64,000 nt of DNA from Fictibacillus arsenicus (GCF_001642935.1 NZ_CP016761.1:2542001-2606000); one strand, 5' to 3'. Positions 50,114 to 62,980 are shown, counted from the first letter of the stretch. A program made the numbers and translations. The notes: generated by a model from the sequence alone, not told the origin.

Positions 50114-50324
50114 GGCTGTTTCCGTAAACTTTGTAAGAGGTTAATTTCCGCTTCAGGTTGCTGCTTTCCATGGGGCGTGCGGTGAGCCTCCTGCCGCTTT
50201 GCGCCTTAGGAGTCTCCACCTGACCGCTCGTCCCATAGGAGTCTCGCACCTTCCGCTTCAATCAACTTGCATAGGAAGAAAAAAAGAAAACATCCAAAAA
50301 GCAACAATCTTTTAGAAAAGAGCC
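50114..50324 (+). mobile_element. MITE-like repeat, copy I
   Basis: 211 bp. It starts GGCTGTTTCCGTAAACTTTG and ends GCAACAATCTTTTAGAAAAG-AGCC. The core is complete but has several substitutions (GGTTAATTTCCGCTTCAGG; CATGGGGCGTGCGG). Flanks TATAACAA and TAAAAAAA agree at 6 of 8 positions, so any duplication has decayed. It lies between convergent menA-like and gdh. Confidence 0.72.
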
Positions 50325-50325
50325 T

Positions 50326-50362
50326 AAAAAAACACGTCCTCCTGAATTGGAGGACGTGTTTT

Positions 50363-50364
<2 letters not shown>
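50326..50364 (-). terminator. gdh terminator
   Basis: AAAACACGTCCTCC-aattca-GGAGGACGTGTTTTTTTAGG-type perfect hairpin (50329-50362), starting at the gdh stop codon. Confidence 0.88.
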
Positions 50365-52026
<1,662 letters not shown>

Positions 52027-52063
52027 AAAACCACTTCTCTCTTTTCTTGAAATTGTTAAAACT

Positions 52064-52095
52064 TATTATGACCTTTTATGGTTATTCAGTATTCA
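52064..52095 (-). promoter_or_regulatory. candidate sigma-G promoter of glcU-gdh
   Basis: Minus strand TGAATA (52095-52090) and CATAATA (52070-52064) resemble the sigma-G boxes, but the 19-base spacer is one longer than ideal. Sigma-G control of this operon is known in B. subtilis. Confidence 0.4.
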
Positions 52096-52121
52096 TACCC
52101 CTATTTCCGATTCATAAAAAC

Positions 52122-52151
52122 AAAAATACCGCCCCTTTTTAAGGGACGGTA
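52122..52151 (-). terminator. yrhC terminator
   Basis: TACCGTCCCTT-aaa-AAGGGGCGGTA (52127-52151) followed by TTTTTG on the minus strand. Confidence 0.85.
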
Positions 52152-52172
52152 CGTGAAATTAATTTTTAAATT

Positions 52173-52412
52173 TTATTTTGTAATTTCCTGTAATTGCACT
52201 TTGCACTTTCTAACAACATTGTACATAAGTGCGGTAAAGCCTAAACATGTTAGTGAAGCTATACCTAAAGTAATCGATTGGATAAAGTTTTTGTCTTCCA
52301 CTGGAAGAACTAATCCTAAATAGAAGAATGTGCTTACTGCCAACAAAATAAAGCCAAAGCGCTGGTAGTCAGCCATCTTTTTTTGTAATTCTTTCTCAAT
52401 TTTGTTTTTCAT
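52173..52412 (-). CDS. yrhC: YrhC-like small membrane protein
   Basis: 79 residues with two membrane helices (FGFILLAVSTFFYLGLVLPV and SITLGIASLTCLGFTALMY) between charged ends. Length, topology and place after mccB match YrhC of B. subtilis, last gene of the yrrT-mtnN-yrhA-yrhB-yrhC operon; function unknown. Here a clear terminator at 52519-52556 separates it from mccB, so it may be transcribed mainly by read-through or from its own promoter. Confidence 0.82.
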   Translation of the reverse strand: MKNKIEKELQKKMADYQRFGFILLAVSTFFYLGLVLPVEDKNFIQSITLGIASLTCLGFTALMYNVVRKCKVQLQEITK

Positions 52413-52518
52413 GAGCTTCTACCTCCTAACTTCTATTAACAGGATAACATAGGTAAGTAAGCTACCTGCCAAGCACTTTTTGACAATCTAGTGAAAAAAC
52501 TATGGCTAAATATTGATC

Positions 52519-52553
52519 AAAAAAATGAGCAAACGCATCAGCGCCTGCTCATT
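52519..52553 (-). terminator. terminator after mccB
   Basis: AATGAGCAGGCGC-tgat-GCGTTTGCTCATT followed by TTTTTTG on the minus strand, just after the mccB stop. Confidence 0.85.
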
Positions 52554-52557
52554 AAAA

Positions 52558-54619
<2,062 letters not shown>

Positions 54620-54630
54620 CCTACCGCCCT

Positions 54631-55098
54631 CTATTCAGCGAAAACAACGTGCCACTCGGCTTTTTTAGAAAGCATCTTGCGTGCGATCTCTTTAGCACCT
54701 TCAAGGCTATGATTTGCTGCCCAGCCGCATTGTACTTCATTACAAGCAGGTACTTCAGTCGCTTCTAAAACATCGTTAAGAGTTTTTTCTAAAACTTCTA
54801 GAATTTCATCATAGTTATCATGGTTAATAACAGATAAATAAAAGCCTGTTTGGCAACCCATCGGGCTGATATCTACAACAGTAGAATGGTGGTTGCGGAT
54901 ATTTTCTGCCATCAAGTGCTCAATTGAGTGAAGACCTTCCATTGGCATGTGATCTTTGTTCGGCTGGCAGAAACGAATGTCGTATTTATGAATTACATCT
55001 CCGTTAGCTCCAGTAGTCGTACCTGCTAAACGGATGTATGGCGCAACTACTTTTGTATGATCAAGATTAAAACTTTCAACGTTCATTTTTTTCGTCAT
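54631..55098 (-). CDS. luxS: S-ribosylhomocysteine lyase LuxS
   Basis: 155 residues with the metal-binding HxxEH motif ([14 protein letters not shown]) and the third ligand Cys in [14 protein letters not shown]; the catalytic Cys is in [12 protein letters not shown]. It cleaves S-ribosylhomocysteine to homocysteine and the AI-2 precursor DPD. Its ATG overlaps the mtnN stop by one base. In B. subtilis luxS stands alone elsewhere; here it fills the missing step between mtnN and mccA within one operon. Confidence 0.97.
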   Translation of the reverse strand: MTKKMNVESFNLDHTKVVAPYIRLAGTTTGANGDVIHKYDIRFCQPNKDHMPMEGLHSIEHLMAENIRNHHSTVVDISPMGCQTGFYLSVINHDNYDEILEVLEKTLNDVLEATEVPACNEVQCGWAANHSLEGAKEIARKMLSKKAEWHVVFAE

Positions 55099-55799
55099 TA
55101 TGATTTCAGCTCCTCTACGATTTTTTGTACAAGTTCTGCGGAATTCTTTGATGCAGTTTTCAAAAACTGGTCATACGATACACGGGCATCTTTACCGGCA
55201 ATGTCTGATAATGACCGGATAATAACAAAAGGTACTTTAAACTGATAGCATGTTTGTGCAATTGCTGCAGCTTCCATCTCAGCTGCATACAATCCTGGAA
55301 ATTTCTTGCGTATTTCTTCTACCCTCTCATGATCACTCATAAACGAATCTCCGGATGCAATTAATCCTTTTGCAACCTGAATGTTTTCAACACGAGCACC
55401 TGCTTTAACAGCTGCTTCCACAAGTTTTTGGTCAGGCATATAATTGGCAGGCATTTGAGGAACTTGCCCATATTCGTATCCGAAAATTGTTGCATCTACA
55501 TCATGGTGTCGAACTTCAGTGGATATTACAACATCGCCTACGTTTAGATCAGTATGAAATCCGCCTGCAGATCCCGTATTTAAAATTACATCAGGTTCAT
55601 ACAGCTGAATCATGAGTGTAGTTCCAATCGCGGCATTTACTTTTCCGATTCCGGATTTCAACAGAACGACTTCCTGATCATTTAAAAATCCTTGATAGAA
55701 TTCACATCCTGCAAGTTTATTTTCCTGAAGGTCTGACAGCTGCTCTCTTAATAGCACAACCTCTTCTTCCATTGCACCAATAATTCCAATTCTCTTCAT
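55098..55799 (-). CDS. mtnN: 5'-methylthioadenosine/S-adenosylhomocysteine nucleosidase
   Basis: A 233-residue nucleoside phosphorylase-fold enzyme (MTAN/Pfs). Typical motifs are [17 protein letters not shown] at the start, NTGSAGGF and the active-site [11 protein letters not shown] with Asp in RSLSDIAG. It hydrolyses SAH to S-ribosylhomocysteine and adenine, and MTA to methylthioribose. It lies 16 bases after yrrT and is followed by luxS, which uses its product. Confidence 0.96.
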   Translation of the reverse strand: MKRIGIIGAMEEEVVLLREQLSDLQENKLAGCEFYQGFLNDQEVVLLKSGIGKVNAAIGTTLMIQLYEPDVILNTGSAGGFHTDLNVGDVVISTEVRHHDVDATIFGYEYGQVPQMPANYMPDQKLVEAAVKAGARVENIQVAKGLIASGDSFMSDHERVEEIRKKFPGLYAAEMEAAAIAQTCYQFKVPFVIIRSLSDIAGKDARVSYDQFLKTASKNSAELVQKIVEELKS

Positions 55800-55815
55800 G
55801 TTGATTCTCCAATAT

Positions 55816-56454
55816 CTATTTTTTTACCGCTTCCATAAGCCAGACATATTCATTTAGTTTTTCAAATGAGATATCAAAATCATGTTTTTTGAAAATATCT
55901 TCGAGAACACCAAGAGTTGTATAATATTCCGTCTGCAAGTCTCTTAAAAGATTTAGGTATCCTTGTTTTTTGACTTTTTCATGGCGTTCTTTTTTATCTG
56001 ATTCATGAAGGAATGCGGTATCTGCAAAAACAATTTTACCATCTTTTTTAAGCAGCTGGCTATAGTGTCCGACTGCGGCGTCTTTTTCATCATCTGTTAG
56101 GTGATGAAAAGCATACGTACTGACAATCGTATCAATCTCTTTGTCTAATTTGGGAAAAGATAAAAAGTCTCCATCATGCAGCACTAGTTTTGGATTTCGT
56201 TTTAATGCTTTTTCTCGCATTCCTTTTGAAGGTTCGATTCCAATAACCGTTTTACCTTTTAAAAGCAGCTTTTCACTTAAGTTTCCTGTCCCTACGCCAA
56301 ATTCTAAAACCACATTACCTGATTTATTCACCACAGTTTCTAGGATATGATCATATTTATGAAAAACTTCCTTGTATTCTAGGCTCTCACCAGCCACTGT
56401 TTCATCATATGAAGAAGACCATTCATCAAAAAGTTCAATAAACTCTCGTCCCAT
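55816..56454 (-). CDS. yrrT: class I SAM-dependent methyltransferase YrrT
   Basis: A 212-residue methyltransferase with [15 protein letters not shown] (SAM loop), [10 protein letters not shown] and a [12 protein letters not shown] segment. It is first gene of the SAH-recycling operon, as in B. subtilis, where the operon is repressed by CymR; its substrate is unknown. Start ATG 56452-56454 follows GGAG by 8 bases; the GTG 9 bases upstream overlaps the ribosome-binding site. The leader (56455-56600) is AT-rich; I see no SAM riboswitch or T-box, and no certain CymR box, although ATAGGAATAATATAT is a weak candidate. Confidence 0.9.
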   Translation of the reverse strand: MGREFIELFDEWSSSYDETVAGESLEYKEVFHKYDHILETVVNKSGNVVLEFGVGTGNLSEKLLLKGKTVIGIEPSKGMREKALKRNPKLVLHDGDFLSFPKLDKEIDTIVSTYAFHHLTDDEKDAAVGHYSQLLKKDGKIVFADTAFLHESDKKERHEKVKKQGYLNLLRDLQTEYYTTLGVLEDIFKKHDFDISFEKLNEYVWLMEAVKK

Positions 56455-56599
56455 TTTTTTCACTCCAAATTTTATTAAAATATATTATTCCTATCAATAT
56501 ACTATGAATTAAATGTTTACAGGTTCCAAATTAACATAATTGCGTGAGTTTTTCAAATGTATGAACCTGTTAAACATTCATTTATTTTATTATAAATCA

Positions 56600-56814
56600 T
56601 GCTTTTTTCTAAAAGATTGTTACTTTTAGTTTCGCAATCTTTGTTGCTCTTGGAAGTGGTTGATTTCCGCTCCAGGTGCTCGCTTTCCGCGGGGCGTGCG
56701 GTGAGCCTCCTCGGCGCTTTGCACCATTAGGAGTCTCACCTGTCCCGCTGATCCCGCAGGAGTCTCGCACCTTGCACTCCAACCAACTTGTCAATGAAGA
56801 GAATAAAAACAGCC
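56600..56814 (+). mobile_element. MITE-like repeat, copy J (rearranged left end, 7/8 duplication)
   Basis: 215 bp. The left end reads TGCTTTTTTCTAAAAGATTG then TTACTTTTAG-TTTCGCAATCTTTGTTGCTC, so both versions of the inverted-repeat tip stand in tandem; the right end keeps only AAAACAGCC. Flanks ATAAATCA (56592-56599) and ATAAATAA (56815-56822) agree at 7 of 8 bases. It lies between yrrT and modB. Confidence 0.72.
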
Positions 56815-56833
56815 ATAAATAATTAAAAAACAC

Positions 56834-56860
56834 AAAAAACTCTGAAAATACATTCAGAGT
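56834..56860 (-). terminator. modB terminator
   Basis: ACTCTGAA-tgtatt-TTCAGAGT then TTTTTTG on the minus strand, 6 bases after the modB stop. Confidence 0.85.
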
Positions 56861-56865
56861 CATGT

Positions 56866-57498
56866 TCAAATTGATTTTTTTGCAAAAATTGAACTAATCG
56901 CTAACATAACAAATGAAAACAGAGTAAGGAAAAAAGATAAAACCAGCGCTGTTTGTTCATCTCCTAAAAGAACATGATCATATATTGCAAGCGGAGCGGT
57001 TTGGGTGATACCCGGAATATTCCCCGCAATCATAAGAGTTGCACCGAATTCCCCAATCGCCCTTAAAAAAGAAAGCATTACAGCTGCAATCACTCCATGC
57101 CTCGCTAAAGGAATGGCTACATTCCAAAAGATGTTCCAACTGGATCCATCCAGCCGGGCAGCATCAAGTATGTTATCATCTAAATTTCCAAAGGAAGCTT
57201 TGGCTGTGCGAAAAAACAAAGGAAAAGCAACGATTGTTGCCGCTAGAACAGCAGCTTTCCAAGTGAACACCCATTGAATACCAAATCTGCCTAAACCATC
57301 TTTTCCTAACAGCAGCAATAATATATACCCCACTACGGAAGGAGGCAGAATTAATGGAAGGCTAAAGATTGTTTCAAAGATTGTTTTTCCTCTAAAAGAC
57401 AAACGAGCAAACAGATAGGATAGAGGCAATCCTGCTGCCAATACAAAAATCGTTGCAATAACAGCAGTTTCTAAAGATAGTACCAGTGAATGAATCAA
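56866..57498 (-). CDS. modB: molybdate ABC transporter permease ModB
   Basis: A 210-residue, five-helix permease with the cytoplasmic EAA-type loop (ARLDGSSWNIFWNVAIPLAR) that contacts the ATPase. SYLFARLSFRGKTIFETIFS and GEFGATLMIAGNIPG are typical of ModB. It starts with TTG overlapping the modA stop (TTGA). A terminator and a MITE copy follow instead of modC, so the ATPase must come from elsewhere. Confidence 0.93.
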   Translation of the reverse strand: MIHSLVLSLETAVIATIFVLAAGLPLSYLFARLSFRGKTIFETIFSLPLILPPSVVGYILLLLLGKDGLGRFGIQWVFTWKAAVLAATIVAFPLFFRTAKASFGNLDDNILDAARLDGSSWNIFWNVAIPLARHGVIAAVMLSFLRAIGEFGATLMIAGNIPGITQTAPLAIYDHVLLGDEQTALVLSFFLTLFSFVMLAISSIFAKKSI

Positions 57499-58247
57499 TT
57501 GTTAACACTCTCTCTAAAATTATATTTCTTTAAGACTTTCTGTCCTTCTTTTGATCTAACATATGTCATAAATTGTTTAGCAGCTTTCTTTTCGGTGATT
57601 GAATATAAAGGATATTGAATAGCTGGATACCAATTAGAAGGTATATTTTTTATGATGTTAATCCGTTGATTTTCAAGCGCATCTGTCCGATACATGATGG
57701 CATATTCTACAGCTCCTGTTTCAATTAATCCCTTTAAGTGTACTGCATTTTGGCTGTATATGATTTTAACCTTGCTATGATTAACTTTTTGAAGCGCTTT
57801 TTTTGCATAATAACCTGCAGGAACCATATCAGGATTCCCGATACCGAGTTTTGCCGTTGAAGGTATATCTTCAATAGAGTCAACCGGTGAGTCCACCTTC
57901 ATTCCAGAAACAAAGACAAGCTCGTTAGATGCAATAATTTCTTCTTTTTTAATATCAATTTTATCATCGTCAGAAATAAACCTCCGAATTGACTGCGCTG
58001 AAAACATTAAATCAGCTGGTGCGCCGTTTTTTATTTGATTGATTAAGATTCCTGACGCACCAAAGTTCGTCTTAATCTCGATATCTTTATGTGTTTTTTC
58101 AAACCGTTCCTTCCACTCGGTAACAGGTTTTTTCAGACTGGAGGCAGCAGATATATAAACAACCGTTTTTTGCTGGCTGTTTGCGCCGCAAGATGACAAT
58201 AAGACTGCAAGAAATAAGATTCCAATAATATAGTTTGTTTTCTTCAT
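57495..58247 (-). CDS. modA: molybdate-binding lipoprotein ModA
   Basis: A 250-residue substrate-binding protein. The signal peptide ends in lipobox LSSC (Cys20), followed by VVYISAASSLKKPVTEWKE, NFGASGILINQI and GAPADLMFSA, the ModA oxyanion-binding pattern. It delivers molybdate (or tungstate) to ModB. It is first in the modA-modB pair. Its leader (58248-58299) is AT-rich; no Moco riboswitch or clear ModE site was recognised. Confidence 0.93.
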   Translation of the reverse strand: MKKTNYIIGILFLAVLLSSCGANSQQKTVVYISAASSLKKPVTEWKERFEKTHKDIEIKTNFGASGILINQIKNGAPADLMFSAQSIRRFISDDDKIDIKKEEIIASNELVFVSGMKVDSPVDSIEDIPSTAKLGIGNPDMVPAGYYAKKALQKVNHSKVKIIYSQNAVHLKGLIETGAVEYAIMYRTDALENQRINIIKNIPSNWYPAIQYPLYSITEKKAAKQFMTYVRSKEGQKVLKKYNFRESVNN

Positions 58248-58304
58248 ATTTACTCCTAATCATTTCTTATCCCTATTGAAGCATTAACAATAAAGAATGA
58301 AAAG

Positions 58305-58337
58305 AAAAAAGACAACCAGCTAATGAGCAGATTGTCT
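58305..58337 (-). terminator. yrrS terminator
   Basis: AGACAATCTGCT-cattagc-TGGTTGTCT-type imperfect hairpin (58310-58337) followed by TTTTTTC on the minus strand. Confidence 0.7.
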
Positions 58338-58346
58338 AATTAATCA

Positions 58347-58955
58347 TTATTGTACTTGTGTTACACTTATCGGCTGCCATCCTTTTTCAGGAATCCACTG
58401 CAGAACTACATCATACTTTATCTTTTCAGTCTTGGATTGTACGGTGCCTTTGGATAAATCAGGACCACCGCCATTTCCAAGCCAGAAAATTGTCATTTGG
58501 TCTTCTGGAATATTTGTCGCGTACGAAAGTGCTCGGATCATCTCTTTCCAGTCTTGAGACTGGTCGTCGTACGACTTCTGATGAGGCTCTGCTTGAGAAG
58601 TTCCAATTGGTTCCCATGGGCCTTCAGGACCTCCGCCTTCAGGGTTATCAGACTGTGTTTCCTCATCCGGGTTAGTCTCTGTATCATCTGATTGATTTTC
58701 GGATTCGTCAGATGAACGATCCTCATTCTGATTATCTTTATCGGATTCCATTTCAATCGAAGAATCGTCTTTCGTTACGTTCTTGCTTTCAGTTTGTTCA
58801 TTTTCTGATGTCGACGCCGTCTCGTTTTCATCACCAGAGAAAAGATTGAACGCAACCACAACAATCAGCAAAAACACCAAGCCAATTGCTATGTTTAAAA
58901 AACGATTTTGTTTTCGCTTTTCTAATCTCGTTTCATAACGTTGATTTCGTTTCAT
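58347..58955 (-). CDS. yrrS: YrrS family membrane-anchored protein (DUF1510)
   Basis: 202 residues. A short basic N-terminus (MKRNQRYETRLEKRKQNR), one membrane helix (FLNIAIGLVFLLIVVVAF), a long low-complexity acidic/Ser-rich linker (about 45-115) and a compact C-terminal extracytoplasmic domain (about 125-202) with DQMTIFWLGNGGGPDLSKGT. Start ATG 58953-58955 follows GGGGAGG. YrrS is encoded downstream of pbpI (YrrR) in B. subtilis and the pair is expressed in the forespore; function unknown. Confidence 0.88.
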   Translation of the reverse strand: MKRNQRYETRLEKRKQNRFLNIAIGLVFLLIVVVAFNLFSGDENETASTSENEQTESKNVTKDDSSIEMESDKDNQNEDRSSDESENQSDDTETNPDEETQSDNPEGGGPEGPWEPIGTSQAEPHQKSYDDQSQDWKEMIRALSYATNIPEDQMTIFWLGNGGGPDLSKGTVQSKTEKIKYDVVLQWIPEKGWQPISVTQVQ

Positions 58956-59040
58956 GTTATCCTCCCCAGTAAATAAGCTCAATTCATTTTACCATGAGCA
59001 TAGTGTTCGAGGACACATTTTCCTTCTTACTATTTCATTA

Positions 59041-60795
59041 TTACTCTTCTCTGTCTGAAATCTCCATTACTACTTTTGCAATATCGGCATAAACAGAGGT
59101 TGTCCTGTTTACTGTATCGTGTTTCATATCAACTACTACTAAAGCGAATTTGGGGTTGTCTGCGGGAAAATAACCTGCAAACCATTTAATATAAACATTC
59201 GCTTCTTCTCCCTTTTGAGCTGTACCTGTCTTGCCGGCTACCTGAAAAGGAAGTGATTGCAAAGCATGCCCTGTCCCATTTTCATCTTTTACTACGTTCA
59301 CCAGCAAGGATTGAAGTCTCATCATCGTATAGGGAGATAACGATTCTTTCTTGCCGTTATGATCTTTAAATTCTACTAATTCTGTTCCATTTGCAAAATT
59401 CACTGATTTAGCAGCTTTTACTTCTGACCAGGTACCGCCCCTCGCAATTGTTGCCATCATATTGGCTGCGGCCAGAGGAGTGATCCTTACATCAAGCTGA
59501 CCGATTGCAGTCTGCGAAATGGCGAGCGGTGATTGATAATCCTGCATCTTTTTGTTAGGATTTCTTATTTGTCCTTGTTCTTCTTGATAGAAATGTGAAA
59601 AGTTATCAAAATGATAAACTTGTCCTCTCCAGCCGTTAAACTCTAGAAGACCTAGCTTTTCAGCATATTCCTCTATAATGTTATTATTTTCAGCCACTAG
59701 TTCGTTTGCGAGGTCTCCAAACGTTTTATTGCAGCTTCGAGAGAAACTTTCCTCGAAATTAAGCATGCCTAATTGTCTTTCATCTTGCTTGCCATAAATA
59801 TTTACATTACAGTCGTATCGTTTATCATTCTGAACTTTGTTTTCTTCTATTGCAGCAGCAGCAGTAACGATTTTGAAAATCGAACCCGGAATTTGATGGG
59901 TGGTCATCTTGTTTTCATGTTTATAGATCGTCTTACTATTAAATACAGGCCTGCTTGCCATAGCCAGCAGTTCATTTGTTTCTACGTCAATCAAGACAGC
60001 TCCGCCCGCTTCCACCTGATGAATACTTAAGTATCTCTCAACAGCTTCCTGCATTTTTTTATCAATAGTAGTCTTAACATGCAAAGGATATAGCGGATTC
60101 GTCTGAGTACGATATTTTACATCGAGCCCAAATAAGGGATTCCCTTGCCGGTCCACATGATAGATAAACTGAGTTTCTCCTTCAGATATTAAAAAAGGAT
60201 CAAACGTGTATTGCATTCCGTTTTTCCCCGTTTTAGTAGCGATGCTTACTGTTCCCTTATCGAGTTTATCTTTATATTTTTGCTTTATTAGATCTGGGTC
60301 TTCTCCAACTGCTCCGATAATATGATTTGCAAATGGAAGGGGCTTTCTTCTTGTTACAAGCTGTGCATACAGACCCGGGATTTCCAGTTCATTGATTCGA
60401 TTCATCTGCTGCAGAGTTAGCTCTGCTGGCAATAAAAGTGCTGAAGGTTTTTTCAGCTGATAGATCATTTCTTCTATTTTTTGTGGTGGCAGCTGAAGAA
60501 TTTCTGAAATGGTGACTATCGGCCAATCCTTTTTATAGAGGTTAGGGAACACAACTATTTGAGGTTTTACATCTGTAGACAGAAGTTCACCATTGCGGTC
60601 CAGAAAATAACCTCTTCCATCATTAATTGTAAAACGGTGAGTTCGCTGGTTTACACTCTCTTGTATTAAATTAACGTTATTTTTCGAGAAAGATTTTGTC
60701 GAAATCAGCTGTATATCTGCTAAGCGGTACATCAGACAGAGAATAAGCAATAAAATGCTAACACCTGCAGCTATTGTTCTTTTTCGAGATAACAA
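59041..60795 (-). CDS. pbpI: class B penicillin-binding protein PbpI
   Basis: About 584 residues. An N-terminal membrane anchor (TIAAGVSILLLILCLMY) precedes a PBP dimerisation domain and the transpeptidase domain with all three active-site motifs: SIFK (SxxK), SCN within SRSCNKTFG (SxN) and KTGTAQKG (KTG). It cross-links peptidoglycan; it is YrrR/PBP4b in B. subtilis, expressed in sporulation. The start is uncertain: TTG 60793-60795 sits 6 bases after AGGGTGGTG, while in-frame GTGs at 60816 and 60807-60804 are alternatives. It is followed by yrrS. Confidence 0.9.
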   Translation of the reverse strand: MLSRKRTIAAGVSILLLILCLMYRLADIQLISTKSFSKNNVNLIQESVNQRTHRFTINDGRGYFLDRNGELLSTDVKPQIVVFPNLYKKDWPIVTISEILQLPPQKIEEMIYQLKKPSALLLPAELTLQQMNRINELEIPGLYAQLVTRRKPLPFANHIIGAVGEDPDLIKQKYKDKLDKGTVSIATKTGKNGMQYTFDPFLISEGETQFIYHVDRQGNPLFGLDVKYRTQTNPLYPLHVKTTIDKKMQEAVERYLSIHQVEAGGAVLIDVETNELLAMASRPVFNSKTIYKHENKMTTHQIPGSIFKIVTAAAAIEENKVQNDKRYDCNVNIYGKQDERQLGMLNFEESFSRSCNKTFGDLANELVAENNNIIEEYAEKLGLLEFNGWRGQVYHFDNFSHFYQEEQGQIRNPNKKMQDYQSPLAISQTAIGQLDVRITPLAAANMMATIARGGTWSEVKAAKSVNFANGTELVEFKDHNGKKESLSPYTMMRLQSLLVNVVKDENGTGHALQSLPFQVAGKTGTAQKGEEANVYIKWFAGYFPADNPKFALVVVDMKHDTVNRTTSVYADIAKVVMEISDREE

Positions 60796-60843
60796 TGCGG
60801 TCACCACCCTAACCACATTTTCGCCTCATCTCAGTCTTCTTAA

Positions 60844-60880
60844 ACAAAAAAGAAGACTTGCCGCAGCAAGCCTTCTTTCT
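60844..60880 (-). terminator. greA terminator
   Basis: AAAGAAGGCTTGC-tgcg-GCAAGTCTTCTT then TTTTGTTT on the minus strand, about 8 bases after the greA stop. Confidence 0.85.
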
Positions 60881-60887
60881 GTTGTAC

Positions 60888-61364
60888 TTATTTAACTTCT
60901 AAAATTACTACGCTGATTTCTCCGCCTGGTGTTTGAACAGAAACCTTGTCTCCTGGTTTCTTGCCTAATAAACTTTTAGCCATTGGAGAATCATTGGAGA
61001 TTTTCCCTTCGAATGGATCTGCTTCAGCACTTCCAACGATTACATATGTTTCTTCATCACCATCAGGGAGCTCTTGAAATTTAACTGTTTTCCCGATGGA
61101 AACGTTATCAGATTGATCTTTATTGTCTTCAATAATTACTGAATCACGAATCATCTTTTCTAATTGAACGATACGCGCCTCAACAAACGCCTGCTCGTCC
61201 TTTGCAGCATCATACTCAGAGTTCTCAGATAGATCTCCAAAGCTTCGTGCTACTTTAATTCTTTCAACTACTTCTTTTCTGCGTTCTGTTTTTAAAAATT
61301 CTAACTCGTTTTCTAACTTTTGCTTACCCTCTAGGGTCATATAGTGTTTTTTCTCGTCTGCCAT
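60888..61364 (-). CDS. greA: transcription elongation factor GreA
   Basis: 158 residues. An N-terminal coiled coil (1-75), with the acidic tip in [18 protein letters not shown] that reaches into the RNA polymerase secondary channel, is followed by the C-terminal FKBP-like domain ([34 protein letters not shown]). It stimulates cleavage of backtracked transcripts. It lies between udk and pbpI in the conserved Bacillus cluster. Confidence 0.97.
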   Translation of the reverse strand: MADEKKHYMTLEGKQKLENELEFLKTERRKEVVERIKVARSFGDLSENSEYDAAKDEQAFVEARIVQLEKMIRDSVIIEDNKDQSDNVSIGKTVKFQELPDGDEETYVIVGSAEADPFEGKISNDSPMAKSLLGKKPGDKVSVQTPGGEISVVILEVK

Positions 61365-61492
61365 GTTTATTCACTCCTTCAATAATCAGTACCCTTGTTA
61401 CGTTATATGATAATTCCGGCAGGGTATGTATAAAAAATAGGACAATAGTTGAATGCCATGCTGTTTTAAAGCAAAGATTGTCCAAGTATACC

Positions 61493-61521
61493 GAAAAAAT
61501 GAGGAAAGTTCCTCATTTTTT
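61493..61521. terminator. terminator after udk
   Basis: AATGAGGAA-ct-TTCCTCATT with A and T runs on both sides, overlapping the udk 3' end. It separates udk from greA. Confidence 0.8.
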
Positions 61522-62154
61522 CAATAATGCTTTGTCTTCTAAAATGGTCTTAATTTTTGTAACCATTAAATCAATTGCAACGCGGTTTTGACCGCCTTCT
61601 GGAATAATAATATCCGCGTACCTTTTTGTAGGTTCTATAAACTGATTATGCATAGGACGCACTACTGAAGTATATTGATCGATTACTGATTCTAAAGTTC
61701 TGCCGCGGTCACGTATATCACGAACCATTCTTCTTATGATTCGTACATCAGCATCTGTGTCGACAAATAACTTAATATCCATTAAATCACGTAAACGTTC
61801 ATCTTCAAGTATAAGAATACCTTCCAATATAATGACATCTTTAGCATCAACTGGGATAATTTTATCACTTCTTGTATGCGCTGTATAGTCGTACACTGGT
61901 TTTTCAACGGATTCATAAGCTTGAAGTGACTTGATATGCTGGATTAACAGATCATTATCAAAAGCAAGAGGGTGATCATAATTTGTTTTTAATCGCTCTT
62001 CCATGGATTTTTCAGATTGATCTTTATAATAAGCGTCTTGCTCAATAATAAGAATCGACTGATTTGCAAACTGCCTGTAAATTTCTTTAGCTACCGTTGT
62101 TTTACCTGAACCGGAACCACCTGCAACCCCAATTACGATAGGTTTTTGTGCCAT
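61513..62154 (-). CDS. udk: uridine kinase
   Basis: A 213-residue P-loop kinase: Walker [18 protein letters not shown], the nucleoside-binding [11 protein letters not shown] and [12 protein letters not shown], and the lid [17 protein letters not shown]. It phosphorylates uridine and cytidine in pyrimidine salvage. It lies 28 bases after trmR; in B. subtilis two U32-peptidase genes (yrrN, yrrO) lie between them. Confidence 0.97.
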   Translation of the reverse strand: MAQKPIVIGVAGGSGSGKTTVAKEIYRQFANQSILIIEQDAYYKDQSEKSMEERLKTNYDHPLAFDNDLLIQHIKSLQAYESVEKPVYDYTAHTRSDKIIPVDAKDVIILEGILILEDERLRDLMDIKLFVDTDADVRIIRRMVRDIRDRGRTLESVIDQYTSVVRPMHNQFIEPTKRYADIIIPEGGQNRVAIDLMVTKIKTILEDKALLKK

Positions 62155-62182
62155 TTTTATTACTCCTCCAAACTGCTTACCT

Positions 62183-62827
62183 TTAGGTTTTTCGAATGCT
62201 CACCATCATACCATCTCCCACCGGCAGGATTGAAGAATAATAATCTGGATGCTGTATGATATATTCATTAAAATTTCTAATTTTTTTAACAAGAGAACGC
62301 AGCCTTCTGCTCTCTAAGCCGCTTTCATCCGCGACATACCCTCTAAAGAGAACGTTATCAGTAATGATCATGCCGTCTTGTGACAGCATTGCGGAATAAT
62401 GATCAAAAAAGTTTTGATATTGTCCTTTAGCTGCATCAATAAAAATAAAGTCGTATGGGGCATATTGTTCTACTTGACTCTGTAATTCATTCGCATCCCC
62501 GAGCAATAATGTAATTCTATCGTTGAGGTTTAGTACTTTAACATTTTCTTTTGCTATATTGTACCGTTCTTCATCTCTTTCAATACTTACAATTTCGGTT
62601 GTCTCATTCGCGAGAGCCATTCTTATCGCAGAGTACCCGATGGCTGTACCAACTTCTAAAATACGTTTAGGACTTTTTAATCTGACATAAGTCAAAAGGG
62701 TCTCCATACCCGATAATTCCATGATTGGTACATCATGCTGCCTAGCATACTGCTCCATTTTCAAAATATGTTCAGAGCGTGCAGGGATTAAATTTTCGAT
62801 GTATTCGTTTACTTCATTTGAGACCAA
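62183..62827 (-). CDS. trmR: tRNA 5-hydroxyuridine methyltransferase TrmR (YrrM)
   Basis: A 214-residue O-methyltransferase of the COMT-like family 3: [18 protein letters not shown] (SAM loop), [29 protein letters not shown] (metal/catalytic Asp) and [10 protein letters not shown]. subtilis YrrM methylates 5-hydroxyuridine at wobble position 34 to 5-methoxyuridine. It starts with TTG (62825-62827) after AAGGAGG. Its hydroxylation partners yrrN/yrrO are missing from the locus. Confidence 0.9.
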   Translation of the reverse strand: MVSNEVNEYIENLIPARSEHILKMEQYARQHDVPIMELSGMETLLTYVRLKSPKRILEVGTAIGYSAIRMALANETTEIVSIERDEERYNIAKENVKVLNLNDRITLLLGDANELQSQVEQYAPYDFIFIDAAKGQYQNFFDHYSAMLSQDGMIITDNVLFRGYVADESGLESRRLRSLVKKIRNFNEYIIQHPDYYSSILPVGDGMMVSIRKT

Positions 62828-62942
62828 AGTAACACGCCTCCTTCACACTAACCGGTATATTGTAACATAATCTTTTTATGAAGGCGAGAGTCTGTATATT
62901 TCAATCTATTATGAATGTTTCTTAATCGTTTATAACAGTAAT

Positions 62943-62971
62943 AAAAAAAGGATACTGTAATTTAGTATCCT
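62943..62971 (-). terminator. mltG terminator
   Basis: AGGATACT-aaatta-CAGTATCCT type hairpin (62949-62971) followed by TTTTTTTATT on the minus strand, 10 bases after the mltG stop. Confidence 0.85.
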
Positions 62972-62980
62972 CAGAAAATA

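Noticed and set aside
56455-56600. SAM riboswitch or T-box in the yrrT leader
   Set aside because: The leader is AT-rich with no kink-turn/P1 elements or T-box sequence and no antiterminator-terminator pair before yrrT.
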